The notes: generated by a model not told the origin, from the sequence alone. A stretch of DNA of 64,000 nt from Pseudisothecium myosuroides (GCA_951799445.1 OX637297.1:1922001-1986000), one strand, 5' to 3'. Positions 36,441 through 48,269 are shown, numbered from the stretch's first letter. A program made the numbers and translations.

Positions 36441-37164
36441 AATTCAGAAAAACAAAACGTAACAAAAAAAAAAAAAATTATAATTAATTAAAAAATTAAT
36501 TATTGAACCGACCCCCCTCCAGCCAGCAAGAGGCCGGCCAGCAGGAGGTCGGCTTGGCTCGGCAGGCTTGGTCCAGGGCACTGGGCTCTACATTCTCCTT
36601 GTTTTTTTTGAATTTTTCCTTTCCTAAACAAAAAAGAAGTGTTGGATTAGATGGGCTAGGGGTTGAGTAGGGGAATAGGAACTAGGGAAAAGAGTCTAAA
36701 AAGGGAAGAGGGGGAAGAGAAATAGAGGTTGCCATTCCACGCGCCACCTGCACAAAAACATCCGATCCAACCTGCATCACCACTCACACCTACACACAAT
36801 GGAAGGAAATTAGGGAGAAGGATGTGTTATAGGAGTGGAAAGGAGAGAGACGATGAATAGTGCCTAGCTAGGAGATTAGGTAGGAAATCTAGAAGAACTC
36901 CTTGCAACCGTTGGGAGGAGGATTAGGATGACACAAAGCAAGGTTGCGTAAGAGGGTAGGAAGAACATTTAAACCCTTCTCGTAGTTTGAAACCATAGTG
37001 TAAGACTCATAAAAGCTTAGGTGGAATAGTGCTAGTGTAAAAGAAAGAGGAAGAAAGAAAAGAAAGGAGGAAGGGAAAGAGGGAGTTTAGATCATCAAAA
37101 ATTGTAATATTTTCTCAATAAGCGGTGAGCTTGGAAAAAATTCAAAACAAAGCCAAAGACTACC

Positions 37165-37239
37165 ATGGAGCGTGAGGATGTACACGTGGACGTGGACGAA
37201 GTTATTTCCGACACCAGTAGTGAAGAGGTGAGTTTTTGA
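37165..37239 (+). CDS. Short leader ORF with splice donor (A2)
   Basis: The same 21-codon frame as A1, with one residue changed (D-T-S in place of D-T-G). The donor is GAG|GTGAGT (GT at 37228-37229). Without splicing the frame ends at TGA 37237-37239. It is preserved while the flanking sequence varies, which favours a real exon start. The downstream exon is not in this solo LTR. Confidence 0.45.
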   Translation: MEREDVHVDVDEVISDTSSEEVSF

Positions 37240-37449
37240 GTTAATCTTTGATGTTTCTCCCTAATTAGCATTTATTTTTCTAATCAGCCCTTAGAGCGTG
37301 ATTAGCATCCGAAATTAGTGCAAATTAGAAGTTTAGAGTCAAAAAGTTATAGATTAGGAATAGAGGTTTCCGAAAACATCTTATAATTAAGATTCGACCG
37401 TAAACTGACCACATTAGGCTAAGTTAAGCGATAGGGGGTAGGATGGAGG

Positions 37450-38625
37450 AATTTTGAATAAAATTTCATCCAAAAAGAACCATGGACGGAAATTAGGTTT
37501 AAATTAGAAGGAGAATTTAGGATTAAAATTAGGGATTAATTAGCAGTTAGAATTAAAATCAATTTACACTTTTACTTTTTAAAGTTAAACTTCTAAGGTC
37601 AAAATCTAGAGTTAACTTTGGGAAGTTAAAAAATAGAATTAATTTAGAACTTTAACTTAGGGGTTTAAACTCTCAAGTCAAATCTTAGGGTAGGTTCATG
37701 TAAGAGTTTAGAGTTGATTAGGGAGTCAGAAATTAGAGTAGAAAGTAGAGGTCAACAGTAGAATTGAAAATTAACTTAGGAAGGAGATTTTTGAGTTAGG
37801 AATAGAGTAAAAAGTAGAGGTCAAAACTTGGAGTAACATTTAGAGTTCATCTAGGATTAAAACGATAGGATTAAAGTTGGAAGTAGAAAGTCAAAAGTCA
37901 AAAGTCAAAAGTTAAGATTAAATTTAAAGGTTAAACTTTAGAATCAAGGGGGGAAGTAAAAAGTTAGAGTAAAAAGCTAAAGTGAAAAGTGAAAAGTTAT
38001 AGTTAGATTTAGAGGGTAAATCTTAGAGTTAGTTGGAAGTAGAAAAAATCTAGAGTCAAAGTGAAAACGTAGAGTTAAACCTGGAGGTTAAGATTGGGAA
38101 TTAATTTTAGAAGTAAAAATTTTGAGTTAAAAGTCAAAAACCTAGAGTTAAATTAGGAATAAAAATCTACAGTAAAAAAGTGAAAAGTTAGAGTTAACTT
38201 TAAAGGGTAAATCTTAGAGTAGTTTAGAAATAAGAACATAGAATTAAAAGTGAAACTTAGAATTACCCTAGAAGGTTAAAACTTGGAAGTTAGGAGTTGA
38301 AGTTGATTTAGAAGTAAAAACCTAGAGTTAAAAGTCAAAACCGTAGAGTTAAATTTAGAAGGGTAAATTTAGAATAGAATAGAAGAGTAAAAACTTAGAG
38401 TTAAAAGTTAAACCTAGAGTTAAATTCCGAGGATAAATTTCAGAGTTAAATTAGGAGTAAAAACCTAGAGTCAAAAGTCGGTAGTTAATATTTAAAACCA
38501 AGTTAAAAGAGTAAAAATCTAGAGTTTCATTTAGAGGTCGAAAATTAGAGTAAGAGTTGAACCTTAGAATTAGTCTTTAGAAGTAGAACTTCTAGGTGGA
38601 GTCTTAAAACCCCACGATAGTCTTA
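37450..38625 (+). repeat. Oligopurine degenerate repeat block (A2)
   Basis: Counterpart of 9050-10130. The second half is nearly the same as A1, while the first half differs by added and lost units. Confidence 0.7.
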
Positions 38626-39658
38626 GAGGTTCATGGAAGGAACATAGGGGTTCCCCTTTTTACGTAGTTAGGGACGTTAGAAATGACGCCAACTACCCAG
38701 ACTACCCTCGACATAGGATAGATAGTTAGAGAGTCAGGATTTCACCATCACTTTGAACATCGCAGTTAACTTGTGAATTACTACATGCATTACTAATTAT
38801 TCGTTGCCATCCACGACACTTAGGAAACATTAGCAAAAAAGATCCATTGCTTGGAAGGCACAGTGGACCGCGCTCACACCACCCCCATATATTAAAAATT
38901 GTAGATAAAGGCATAGAACCTGGTCGGTGTTCGCTTTATTACCAAGGGTGGGTAATCTAGCGCCCACACCCTTCACCATTGCACTCTAAAGTTCTACCAA
39001 TTTTTCTCAAAAACAATCTTCACACAGTCCCTCACTAATGCAAAGCTATAGATTTTCCGACCCAGCACTGGTCCTTATCTCTCTCCCGGGTCCGGAAACT
39101 CGGAGCTCTCTCTTTCTCCTCGCAACCTGACTCACCATACAACCACTCCGAGCGCTCCAAGGTTTCTACAACTCTCAGAATGAGAAGTGCGAGCAGAAAT
39201 GCCGACCCCTAGGTCTTCTCCCGTCCAGCCGTCTTCCAGCCATTAGGGTTTCCCGTTTCAGCCGGAATCCCGGAAGATTGTGACCGTTAAACGGTCTTCC
39301 TTATCTTCTGGTAGAGCCGTTGGATCGCAGAATTGCCCTAACGGCTTTCTCTGGGATCTCCGGTATCCTCTGGTATCCTCTGGTACATGTTCATACCCGG
39401 CCCTGGTATATTGAACAAGTCTAGATATAATCCCCGGTTCCGTATCCGGTTCCGGACATCTGGTAAAATCAAGAAATTCTAATCCCCTTTATTAACCTTT
39501 TTATCTATTTACGATTATCCTATACTGGAGAAATCTTAATTTTGGAAAAACTCGTATTTAAGCCTTGCGAAAAGCTAAAAATTTTACCATTTCTCACTCC
39601 TTCTTTCATATTACTAGCTAACTAACCTTATCCTTACATTTTGTGCTCCCACAGATGG

Positions 39659-40540
39659 TCGCTGCCAGCTATCGTAACCTAGTCCTTGTACCCTAAACGA
39701 GTCTGCTTTTGCAGATCAAATTCTCTACACAAAATTGACAGCGTGCACAAAAATTGACAACCTAGATATTTACAAGCTCCCCTCCACATCACTATGTCTT
39801 GCTAGTTTTATTCAAAGCAGCTCATGTCTTAGTAGAGAGGCTAATTCTCTCTTTCATAGGCCTCTTTGCCTTTGTGCTGCGCGCCTTGCTACTCTGCTTA
39901 CCTAGTTTGGTTCGAGTTGAATTTTGAGCCTCCTCTACCTTGCTCTCACCATTGTCATCCCTTTCCTTTCCGGACTCCCCATCTAACGAAATGCTATTGT
40001 CGCATGCGCCGTCACCCTCATTCTTTAGCTCATAGTCATCCCCCACTTTCTACCTTTGAGCATCCTCTTCAACTGTCTAGAGAACTGCTTTCTTCGTTGT
40101 TCCTTTTTGCGTTTTTTAGGACAACTACCCTTCTTCCCTCCATTCCAACCTCCTCAACATTTGAAAAATGAAAGTTGGGCACTGACTTTGGTTTTCTTAA
40201 GACACCTGAACTGAAATCTGGGCTGTCACTTTTATCCCTCTTAAGCGCAACATCCAACTCTTGGGTATTATTGACATTGGAGCTTCCTGGGATCTGCCAT
40301 TCTGACTTTTATGCTTTAGCAGAGAGCCTCTCTTCCCCTCCACGTGCTTTGGTTCTTCTTCTTGAACCATTATATTTAAATTTTGACTCTTACATATTTC
40401 TTTCTTCTGCTTAGGTGAGGAGCCCCCCTCTTCCTCCATGCACTGTGGCTCTAGATCTCTTCCAACTACCTCCTTCCGCCCTTGAAGATCAAAGTTGCAA
40501 CTCTCTCCTATTTCCATCATTCTTGCACCCATCCAAGAAA
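39659..40540 (-). pseudogene. Uncertain hydrophilic coding remnant
   Basis: Minus-strand frames at 40532-40197, 40257-40069 and 40046-39822 follow one another and are strongly charged (for example ESGKERDDNGESKVEEA and KQSSKARSTKAKRPMKER). They look like pieces of one frameshifted hydrophilic protein. I cannot name a family. It could also be chance. Confidence 0.2.
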
Positions 40541-40769
40541 ATTTTGTCCAATTGATAGACTCATTGTATTGGAAGAGGTTGAATGAACCCCACCGTCGAA
40601 AATGATCTTGAAGTTCTCACTGGATTTGCATTTGTAATAGTAAACTTCAAATTATAGACTGCTATGGAAATTTGTGGATAAAATAGACTGCAATGTGGAA
40701 CCTCTAACAATCCCAACAAAAACATCTAAAACCAATAAAACACTTCTACAAATTTCCCATTGACTCCTA

Positions 40770-41330
40770 CAACAATCTAATGGCAGCATGGAAAGCACTA
40801 TGGACAATTACAAACATTCAGAGACACCTACCTAGTAGAGTCAATATCGACTCTTACAGATAGTTCATAAAGCCCCTTGTAGTTCATAATGACACTCATG
40901 AAAAGCCTATGACTCCATCTGGACTTTACAATAATTCAATAATATCCTGAAAAAACTACGCTCATTCAAATTAACTTCCTATAATACCCTGAGACAACCT
41001 CTAGAATATATATTAACTCTTATATAGATTCAACAACAGCAAGGACACTCTACATTCATTCAAATAAATTTTTTGTAACACCCTAACTCCCTTTAGGATA
41101 TATAGTAATTGTAGTATAGATTCTAGGATACCAAAAAAAGTACATCCATTCAAATGAACTCCGTATAATACCCTAAACTCCCTCTAGTATATGCAACAAC
41201 ACTTATATACATTCAATGACATCAAGAATAGTCTACACTCATCCAAATGAACTCTCTTAAACATTGAGTGACTTCCTGCCGGATATATAATAATTAACTT
41301 ATACATAGATTTCTATGATCCCTAGCCGAA
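40770..41330. repeat. Tandem repeat of about 92 bp
   Basis: The word CATTCAAATGAACT and variants recurs near 40963, 41055, 41145 and 41237. Between copies lie conserved words such as TAATACCCTGA, CTCCCTCTAG and ACTCTTATATAGATTCAA. Copies are diverged. No coding frame. Confidence 0.6.
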
Positions 41331-41588
41331 TCCCTATCCAGAATCCATTAAGTCTTGTTTAATTGAGGAGAAAATCAATCACACCCTATTGACTTTGCAA
41401 CCCAAAGACTTTGGACATCATACAATTCAAAATCAAACTTGTACCTCATGATGTCTTGCTGCTACAAGCATCACAATTGGAAGCATCACAAATGCCCTAA
41501 ACCTAAATCCAATACATGATTTACATTCAATGCACCAAGATGCAAGTGTGCTCACCTCTTAAATCTGTGCCAAGATCAACAGACTCAT

Positions 41589-41784
41589 CACTAGAAGAAA
41601 ATTGTGTTGGAACCTACAAAACTATGTGGGATTGGTTTTGTTGCGTTCCTAGTTTCCACTGCAAAATTTTGCAGAATTTCAACGCAGAAATGCATTTCAA
41701 TGCAAAAACATGCGTTAGCAACAAAAACTCAATAAAACCAATACCACATGATTTTGTGGGTTCCAACGCAATTTTCTTCTAGTG
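41589..41784. mobile_element. CACTA-type MITE (196 bp)
   Basis: Terminal inverted repeats CACTAGAAGAAAATTG and CAATTTTCTTCTAGTG match the MITE at 17064. The arms continue inward (GGAACCTACAAAA and TTTTGTGGGTTCC). The symmetry also extends outward through ACTCAT/ATGAGT, so the outer border and the target duplication are ambiguous. It lies just 3' of the RING-like pseudogene. Confidence 0.75.
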
Positions 41785-41802
41785 ATGAGTGCTTCTCCCT
41801 TT

Positions 41803-43271
41803 CTAATTATCAGCATCCAACTTCTTGATACTGGCCCTCACCCACCAATCTTTGTACAATTCCTTGCTACAATCCTTAAACATACACTTTGTACAACTCA
41901 AAAAATGAGAATAAGCACACCAAGAGTGATAAGCATGTTGGCAACTTGCAAACTTGCAGTCCCACATAGGATCAAAACCTTTAGTACAAAATGGGCAAGG
42001 AGCTATCTCAACTACTCGCTCAACTATCACTGTTTCCACAAAATTCTTGTGACAACCAAGGTACAAGAATGGTAAGGGCGTTGGGAAATAGCCTGGCCGT
42101 TTGTAGCCTGCCTTTATGTCGCTCAGTTGGGTTGTAAGCACAATCTTATGACGCCTCCATAGTTTTTGCTTTGAAAATGCGTTGCCATAAGCTTGTTCAG
42201 TTTTTGCACTCTTCTTTGTAGCTTCTTCAAACCCCGTTTCTCCAGACCCAAACATCAACCGCATATGATCAATAATCCCTCCTTGTGCTTGAACTTGGTG
42301 TCTCAAATCTGCAACCTACAACGCCGTAGCTCCACTCTCACCTTTGTTTTTGGGTACTTTTTCTCTCAATGCAAGAAGCTTTTCATCTTCTATACAGCAT
42401 TCACCCTCCAATGTCTGAAGCTGCAAATCAGCACTTGCAAGTAGAGATCGCCCATACCCATATTGAGTAGACAACTTTACAAGCTCAATTTTTGCCACGT
42501 CCTTCTCTTCACAAAGACGCTTAACAAGCCCCTCCAATGTTGGGACCTCCTTGTTCAACAACGACAGATACTCATGCCATTTCCCTATCAACATTGAGTG
42601 CTGACTTGCTTTCAATTCTAACCCTAACCCGCCATCGGTCACTTGTGCACTTCTACTTGGCTCGGGTTCTATACCTTCCATCCCGATTTTGATGACGTCT
42701 ATCGCACCATCTTTCTTGAGACTACCACCTGTAGACAATTTTTTTTCTCCTCACGCTCCAGGTTATACCTGTGTAGCTGATTGCGGCAGGTCTACTCAAT
42801 ATGAAGACACCAGTTTGTCTTCTTATTGGGCAACAATTTATACGCCAAATCCTTTGCTTCAGCTACATTAATCAGCCATGTGTTTGGAACAACCGTGCAT
42901 TGATGGGTGGCCATCCAAATCCTCTCCACCTTCTCCACAAAGCTAGTATCTTCCAATGACGAGTAAGCATAGCCGTTGGAATTCACCTTCACACCAAATA
43001 ATGTTTCTACGTCTGATTCTTGAAGGTGAACCCCATATTTAAGCGACTTTGGAACCAAATCCTTATTACATAAGCCAAAGCTCTCTGCAAAATAGCCCCG
43101 CTTCAATGGTGTCAAGTACTTATCCCAGGTAATTGTTGGCTACTCTGCGTACAAGGGGTCAACCCAAGTTCTAGATGGGGCACCTTTGACCTTGACCTTC
43201 TTCTTCACAAACCTGGGATTCTTCCCCAACAGAGACTCCTACTCCTCCTCAAAGACCTCCGTATCACTCAT
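41803..43271 (-). pseudogene. Decayed gene with RING-like zinc finger
   Basis: The start is MSDTEVFEEE at 43271. The first domain reads YFAESFGLCNKDLVPKSLKY then VETLFGVKVNSNGYAYSS and TWLINVAEAKDLAYKLLP. A coiled-coil-like middle (42738-42316) follows. A C-terminal Cys/His cluster has CPFC, CKFASCQHAYHSWC and CTKCMFKDC near 42050-41850, spaced like a RING-type finger, ending KDWW near 41830. Stops at about 43239, 43139 and 42317 and a frameshift at an A-run near 42740 make it a pseudogene. I recall similar proteins as multicopy, transposon-associated genes in non-seed plants, but I cannot name a family. There is no sign of a catalytic transposase domain. Confidence 0.5.
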
Positions 43272-43884
43272 TTTTAGTTCGTAGAGTACGCTTCTGACAA
43301 ACACTCAAATTATTCCTAAACCGTTACTAATAACACTCAAGTTCAGACAAGTTTAGCTTGCAACGCGGCGGCATTGCACATGGGCCAGCTTGCTTCAAAA
43401 TGAGACCTGCTCAGAACAAAAACGTGACAAGCACAAAGCCACCAATGCCAACGTGAGCCCCATTGATATCCATCGTAAAATGCAGAATTTAAGAAATAGA
43501 CTACCCAAATTGACAGGCGCGTGGTGCATTAACTCTGAACCTCACCTATAATGAGTACCCTGGATGGTTCTCGAGTAGTTCAATGGTTAGGACTTAAAAG
43601 CGCCAACCCGGTAATGAACAAGTGAATTTAAAATGACGAACTTTACTCTCAGCCAATCAAGAGGGCATATTTTGCCATGTCATACTACCGGTCAGCCATA
43701 TATTAAGTTCTATGGATATGGACTTCCTCCACCTTTGGTCCACTCAACCATGCATCCACCCTTATGTTCATGGTAATGCTGCATACGCCTATTATGCTCC
43801 ATCTTGCTAGCCTGCAAATTTGAACTTTACAATCTTGTCATTGGCAAGATTGATTCGGCGATTGGAGGGACCACCAATTTGAGA
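43272..43884. other. Intergenic, with a transposon-edge motif
   Basis: No gene is seen. The plus strand at 43739-43762 is the reverse complement of the motif near 18498. A tRNA A-box-like word near 43575 has no convincing B box. Confidence 0.35.
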
Positions 43885-44480
43885 GATTGGCAACCTTTTT
43901 TCCTATCCGCTGGCTAATCGTCTATTTGAGGCACTACTTAGAGGAAAGTCTAGGTGTGTGGATAGCTTGAACATGACAAAACCAGAGGCTAGGAATTTGT
44001 ACTTTGAGCTTGACAACTTTGCAGAGGATAACAAGAACAAACATCTTATAGTGTTCTTGTCCTTGCTCACTCCATGAAGTGTTTTCAAGGAAATTCAAGT
44101 TGTGTTTTTACTAGTCAGACACACTCATGAGGACATTGATACTTATTTTAGCCACCTCTCTAAGGCCCTGAAGATCAAGAACACTTTTGTCATTGCTGAC
44201 CTCATGAAAGCCTTCATGTAGTCCCAAGAATTGTCATTTATGTTGGAGGTAATACAAGAAGTGGAAGATTTCAAGTCGTTCATGGAGGGTTACCAATGCG
44301 GTAGCGGGGAAATAATTAATTAGATTGGAAGAGATGTACATTTTCAAGTTCTACATGGACAATGATGGGGTCCCCGTCAAAAATTTCAAGAAGCTAGCTG
44401 TTGATTCACATTGGCTGCCGTCCAATAAAACTTCTCAAGACCTTTAGAGGAGAGATGGCAATGGTCATTTGATGCTCCTT
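43885..44480 (+). pseudogene. DUF7869-like transposase core fragment
   Basis: The frame reads RNLYFELDNFAEDNKNKHL, FKEIQVVFLLVRHTHEDIDT then YFSHLSKALKIKN and DLMKAFM. This matches the DUF7869 pattern (aspartate-asparagine in LxxDN, then HTHEDID), part of a presumed RNase H-like transposase core. Its 3' end (44320-44480) overlaps by homology the start of the fragment at 13215. Stops near 44076, 44218 and 44320 break it. It ends at CTTGTAAGTATTT, which could be a splice donor. The N-terminal part is missing. Confidence 0.6.
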
Positions 44481-45722
44481 GTAAGTATTTTCAATTGCAT
44501 CCTTAAGCTAGAAGGTTACACATGGATTCTAGTGGCTGTAAATGGAATTTTCTTCAAGGTGTACAAATACTAGACTAGTTTTTAGCCTTCCAATCAATGG
44601 ACACTTTGTTCATGTTGATCCTATCAAATTCAAATACCTTCAAAGCACACTAATTGTTAAAAGATTAAAACCTTGGTGATTAAATCTAATTATGAAAGTA
44701 AAACAAAAACTAATTCAAACTAAAATTGTTTCTAATCCAATTTGTAAAATGCAACTTCCCCTTTTTAAAACAGTAAGGTAAGTTGAATTCCAACGTTTCT
44801 AGTGAAAGATATCTAAGGATGAATTTTGACCCCTAATCTAATCTAAAAATTTCATCTACTAAATTAAAATAGCAAATCAATTCAAAATTAATCCAAATTT
44901 TAGGATTGATTTATTCATAATTTTAACTATTGAATTCTAAAAGTATACCTAATTGTAATACAAAATATCAACTAAAGGATTTCATCCAAGCTTTTATCCT
45001 TAAAAAATAAATTATTTTAAGAGAAAAAGTGGATTTTGGAATCCTTATAAGATTTTCTAATGGATTCCAATTTTGAAAGATTCCTTAGTTATTCTTTAAG
45101 TGTTTTTTCTAATTATTCTTGATTGGTTCTAATCCTAACTTAGTATTCTAAAATTATTATTTTTAGGATTTTTAAAGATTTTAGTATCAAAGCAAGAATA
45201 TACCTTTTCAACAAGGTAAGACACAAAAATACTAACTTCTTGTGGAAAAAGTTATTACTCGATGAAGTTTTACCTTTAATTGGTAGATGAAATTTTCATT
45301 CACAAATTACTTTTCATCTAAGTGAGTAAAGTAATTTCAAATTTAACCTAAAAATCCTAAATTTTATCTAGATTTTTAGATTTCTTTAAGATTATTTTTA
45401 GATTCCTTTGGATGAAATTATTGAATTCTCATCCAATTTTACTACTAAAGTTCATTCACTTGTAACTTTTTTATTTTTTGGTTGTTTTTTAATTGTGAGA
45501 TGTTTTTGGAATTCTTTAAAAATTACCTAATATATTCTTAATTCTAAATTAACTTCTAAAACTCTGAAATAAGGCCTAACTTCTATCTTTCCTATTTTTT
45601 ATTCTAGATAATTCAAAAATCAAAAGAAAATGGTCATACTAACATACTTCGGTATCAATGGCCAACATAGTACCGTCATTGCAGACAACAACCATGATGG
45701 TCTTGTAAAACCCTTCACCCTC
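44481..45722. other. AT-rich sequence, possibly an old repeat
   Basis: No gene is seen. Words such as GATGAAGTTTTACC and GATGAAATTTTCATT resemble those in 15650-16925, so both may come from one old repeat family. Low similarity. Confidence 0.3.
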
Positions 45723-46069
45723 TGGGGGCACTAGATTACCCACCCTTGGTAATAAAGCGAACACCAACCAGGTTCTATGCCTTTATTCACATTTTTTAAT
45801 ATATGGGGGTGATGTGAGTGCGGTCCACTGTGCCTTCCAAGCAATGGATCTTTTTTGCTAACGTTTCCTAAGTGTCGTGGATGGCAGCGAATAATTAGAA
45901 TGCATGTAATAACTCACAAGGTAACTGCAAGCTTAGGGGTAATGGTAAACTTCTAACTCCCTAACTATCTATCCTATGTCGAGGGTCGACTGGGTAGTTG
46001 GCGTCATTTCTAACGTCCCTAACTACGTAAAAAGGGGAACCCCTATGTTCCTTCCATGAACCTCCAAGG

Positions 46070-47060
46070 CTATCTTGGGTTTTTAAAACTCCACCTAGAA
46101 GTTCTACTTTTAAAAGCTACCCCTAAAGTTCCAACTTCGGAATGTAACTCTAGATTTTACTTCTTTAACTTGATTCTAAATATTAACTACCGACTTTTGC
46201 TCTATGTTTTGACTTTTGACTCTAGGTTTCTATTCCTAAATTAACTCTAAGATTTACCCTTGAATTTTAACTCTATGTTTTAACTTTTAACTCTAAGTTT
46301 TTACTCCTAAATTAACTCTAAACTCTACCCTTGAATTTTAACTCTAGGTTTTTGACTTTTAACTCTAAATTTTACTTCTAAAATTAATCCCAAATTTTAA
46401 CCTCTAGGTTTGACTCTACGTTTTCACTTTGACTCTCGATTTTTTCTACTTCCAACAACTAACTCTAACTTTAACTTCTACCTCTAACTTTTAACTTCTA
46501 CTTTTAGCTTTTTACTCTAACTTTTTACTTCCCAATTGACTCTAAAGTTTAACCTTTAAATTTAATCTTAACTTTTGACTTTTGACTTTTGACTTTCTAC
46601 TTCCAACTTTAATCCTATCGTTTTAATCCTAGTTTAACTCTAAGTGTTATCCTCCTAAATTTAATTCCAACTTTTAACTCTAGGGCTTAACTTCTAAACT
46701 TATTTCCACAATTTACTCTGAGTTTTGACTTCTAATTTTAACTCTATTTCTAACTCAAAAATCTACTCGTAATTTCTACCTCCTAAATTTAGTCCAAAGT
46801 TTTACTTTTTAATTTCTACTTCCCACTCGGATTTTTTACTCCTAATTAACCCTAACTTCCTTTTCTAAACTACCCTAAGGTTTCACTGGAAATTTTAACC
46901 CCCTAAGTTAAACTTCCAAATTAATTCTACTTTTTAACTTCCCAAAGTTAACTCTAGATTTTGACCTTAGAATTTTAACTTTAAGAAATAAAATGTAAAT
47001 TGATTCTAATTCTAACCGCTAATTAATCCCTAATTTTAATCCTAAATTCTCTTTCTAATT
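46070..47060 (-). repeat. Oligopurine degenerate repeat block (A3)
   Basis: The plus strand is pyrimidine/T-rich with loose TTTTAACTCTAGGTTTTGAC units. Counterpart of A1 9050-10130. Confidence 0.65.
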
Positions 47061-47335
47061 TAAACCCCTAAGTTCCATCCATGATTCTTTTTGGATGATT
47101 TTTACTCAAAATTCCTCCGTCCTACCCCCTATTGCTTAACTTAGCCTAACGCGGTCAGTTTATGGTCGAATCTTAATTATAAGATATTTTCGGAAACCTC
47201 TATTCCTAATCTATCAACTTTTGAATCTAAACTTCTAATTTACACTAATCTCGGATGCTAATCACACTCTAAGGGCTGATTAAGAAAATAAATGCTAATT
47301 AGGGAGAAACATCAAAGATTAAATAAAAAACTCAC

Positions 47336-47398
47336 CTCTTCACTACCGGTTTCAGAAATAACTTCGTCCACGTCCACGTGTACATCCTCATGCTCCAT
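47336..47398 (-). CDS. Short leader ORF with splice donor (A3)
   Basis: The 21 codons from ATG 47398 are conserved with A1, with H-E-D for R-E-D near the start and a few other changes. The donor GAG|GTGAG follows (GT at plus-strand 47335-47334). Conservation in three copies supports function at the time of insertion. Confidence 0.4.
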
Positions 47399-48269
47399 GG
47401 TAATCTTTGGTTTTTGTTTGATTTTCCAAGCTCACCGCTTATTTAGAAAATATTACAATTTTTGATGATCTAAACTCTTTCTTTCTTCTTCTCCCTTCTT
47501 TTCTTTCTTCCTCTCTCCTTCTACACTAGTACTATTCCACCTAAGCTTTTATGAGTCTTACACTATGGTCTCAAACTTCAAGGAGGTTTTTAAGATGCCA
47601 ACTATCCTCTTACACAATTTTGCCTTTGTGTCATCCTAATCTTCTCTCAACGGTCACCACAAATTCTCAAGATTTTTTCTTAGGTCGACCTACTCTAAGC
47701 CTAGGTCACTATTCATCGTCTCTCTCCCCTCTCCCCTATTTCATTCGATTTTTCTCTACCCTTCCTCCATTGTGTGTAGAGTGTTTTGTAGTTGTTGGTG
47801 AGGGTGAGACTTCCTTGTGTGCAGGTACGGTGGTGCTCCGCTCTTTTCTCCCTTCTCCCTTTTTGATTTTAGACCCTAATCCCTACTCCAATCCCTACTT
47901 AGCAATAGGTCAGCCCCCCATTCTCTTTTGTTTTGTTTATCTTGTCTTTATTTTGTTCTGGTGTGAGTGAAACCAAAAATCAAGAAAAAGGAGTCCAAAA
48001 ATGGGGACCGAACTGGGGCCCCAAGTGCCTGCCGAACCAAGCCTGGCCTCCCGACTGGCTGGCTAGCTGCTGGGGGTCGGGTTCAACAAAATAAATAAAT
48101 AAATATTTATTTATTTGTTTTCTTTTGATATTCTGATGATGTGACCTGGTCTGTTCTGGCTCTCGACTTGATCTGGTCTATTTGGTTCTTGACTGATCTG
48201 GTCTGTTTGGTTCTCGACTTGATCTGGTCTGTTTTGGCTCTGGACCTTGACCACTAAGGAAAAACTGGA

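Larger units (their letters stand above)
33796..38968 (+). mobile_element. A2: giant solo LTR (family A, 5.2 kb)
   Basis: It starts TGTGAGCTCCC and ends GCGCCCACA, with CCCTT duplicated at 33791-33795 and 38969-38973. It matches A1 along its length, very closely in the first 1.5 kb. Relative to A1 it has its own minisatellites at 36053-36440. It holds the TATA box, the spaced GCGAAGCTTTG motifs, the leader ORF with splice donor and the oligopurine block. It sits in the ORF of C, a few bases after the start codon. Confidence 0.93.
32010..38979 (-). pseudogene. LTR-borne ORF of C, interrupted just after its start
   Basis: The start is ATGGTGAAGGGC, read across the A2 insertion: ATG at 38979-38977, then A2 with CCCTT duplicated, then coding sequence from 33795 down. 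The conserved block includes VLPIIPKDPGYRKQLEEDLG, LYPEKPTRITVTWANTIFGA, LSGERKVFWAG and a proline-poor FHLYEF segment. A long acidic/lysine-rich region and a coiled-coil region (33000-32740) follow. A stop near 33601-33603, a frame change near 32716 and another near 32300 break it. The last frame ends at 32010 with a basic, serine-rich tail. No zinc knuckle or protease is visible. Confidence 0.7.
30664..39653 (-). mobile_element. C: LTR with embedded ORF, split by A2
   Basis: On the minus strand it starts TGTGGGAGCACAAAA and ends GTGTCACGACA. GATGG flanks both sides (30659-30663 and 39654-39658). Without A2 (33796-38968) it is about 3.8 kb. It has one minus-strand ORF of the same family as B, D and G, with CTTAAATA (39562-39555) upstream as a possible TATA box. 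No direct repeat joins its two ends, so it is a solo LTR-like unit. Confidence 0.85.

Noticed and set aside
36149..36491. Open frames with QFTVQFTV-like repeats
   Set aside because: Translation of a 12-bp minisatellite inside LTR A2.
43560..43640. tRNA-like A-box (TAGTTCAATGGTTAGG)
   Set aside because: No credible B box and no cloverleaf stems could be drawn.
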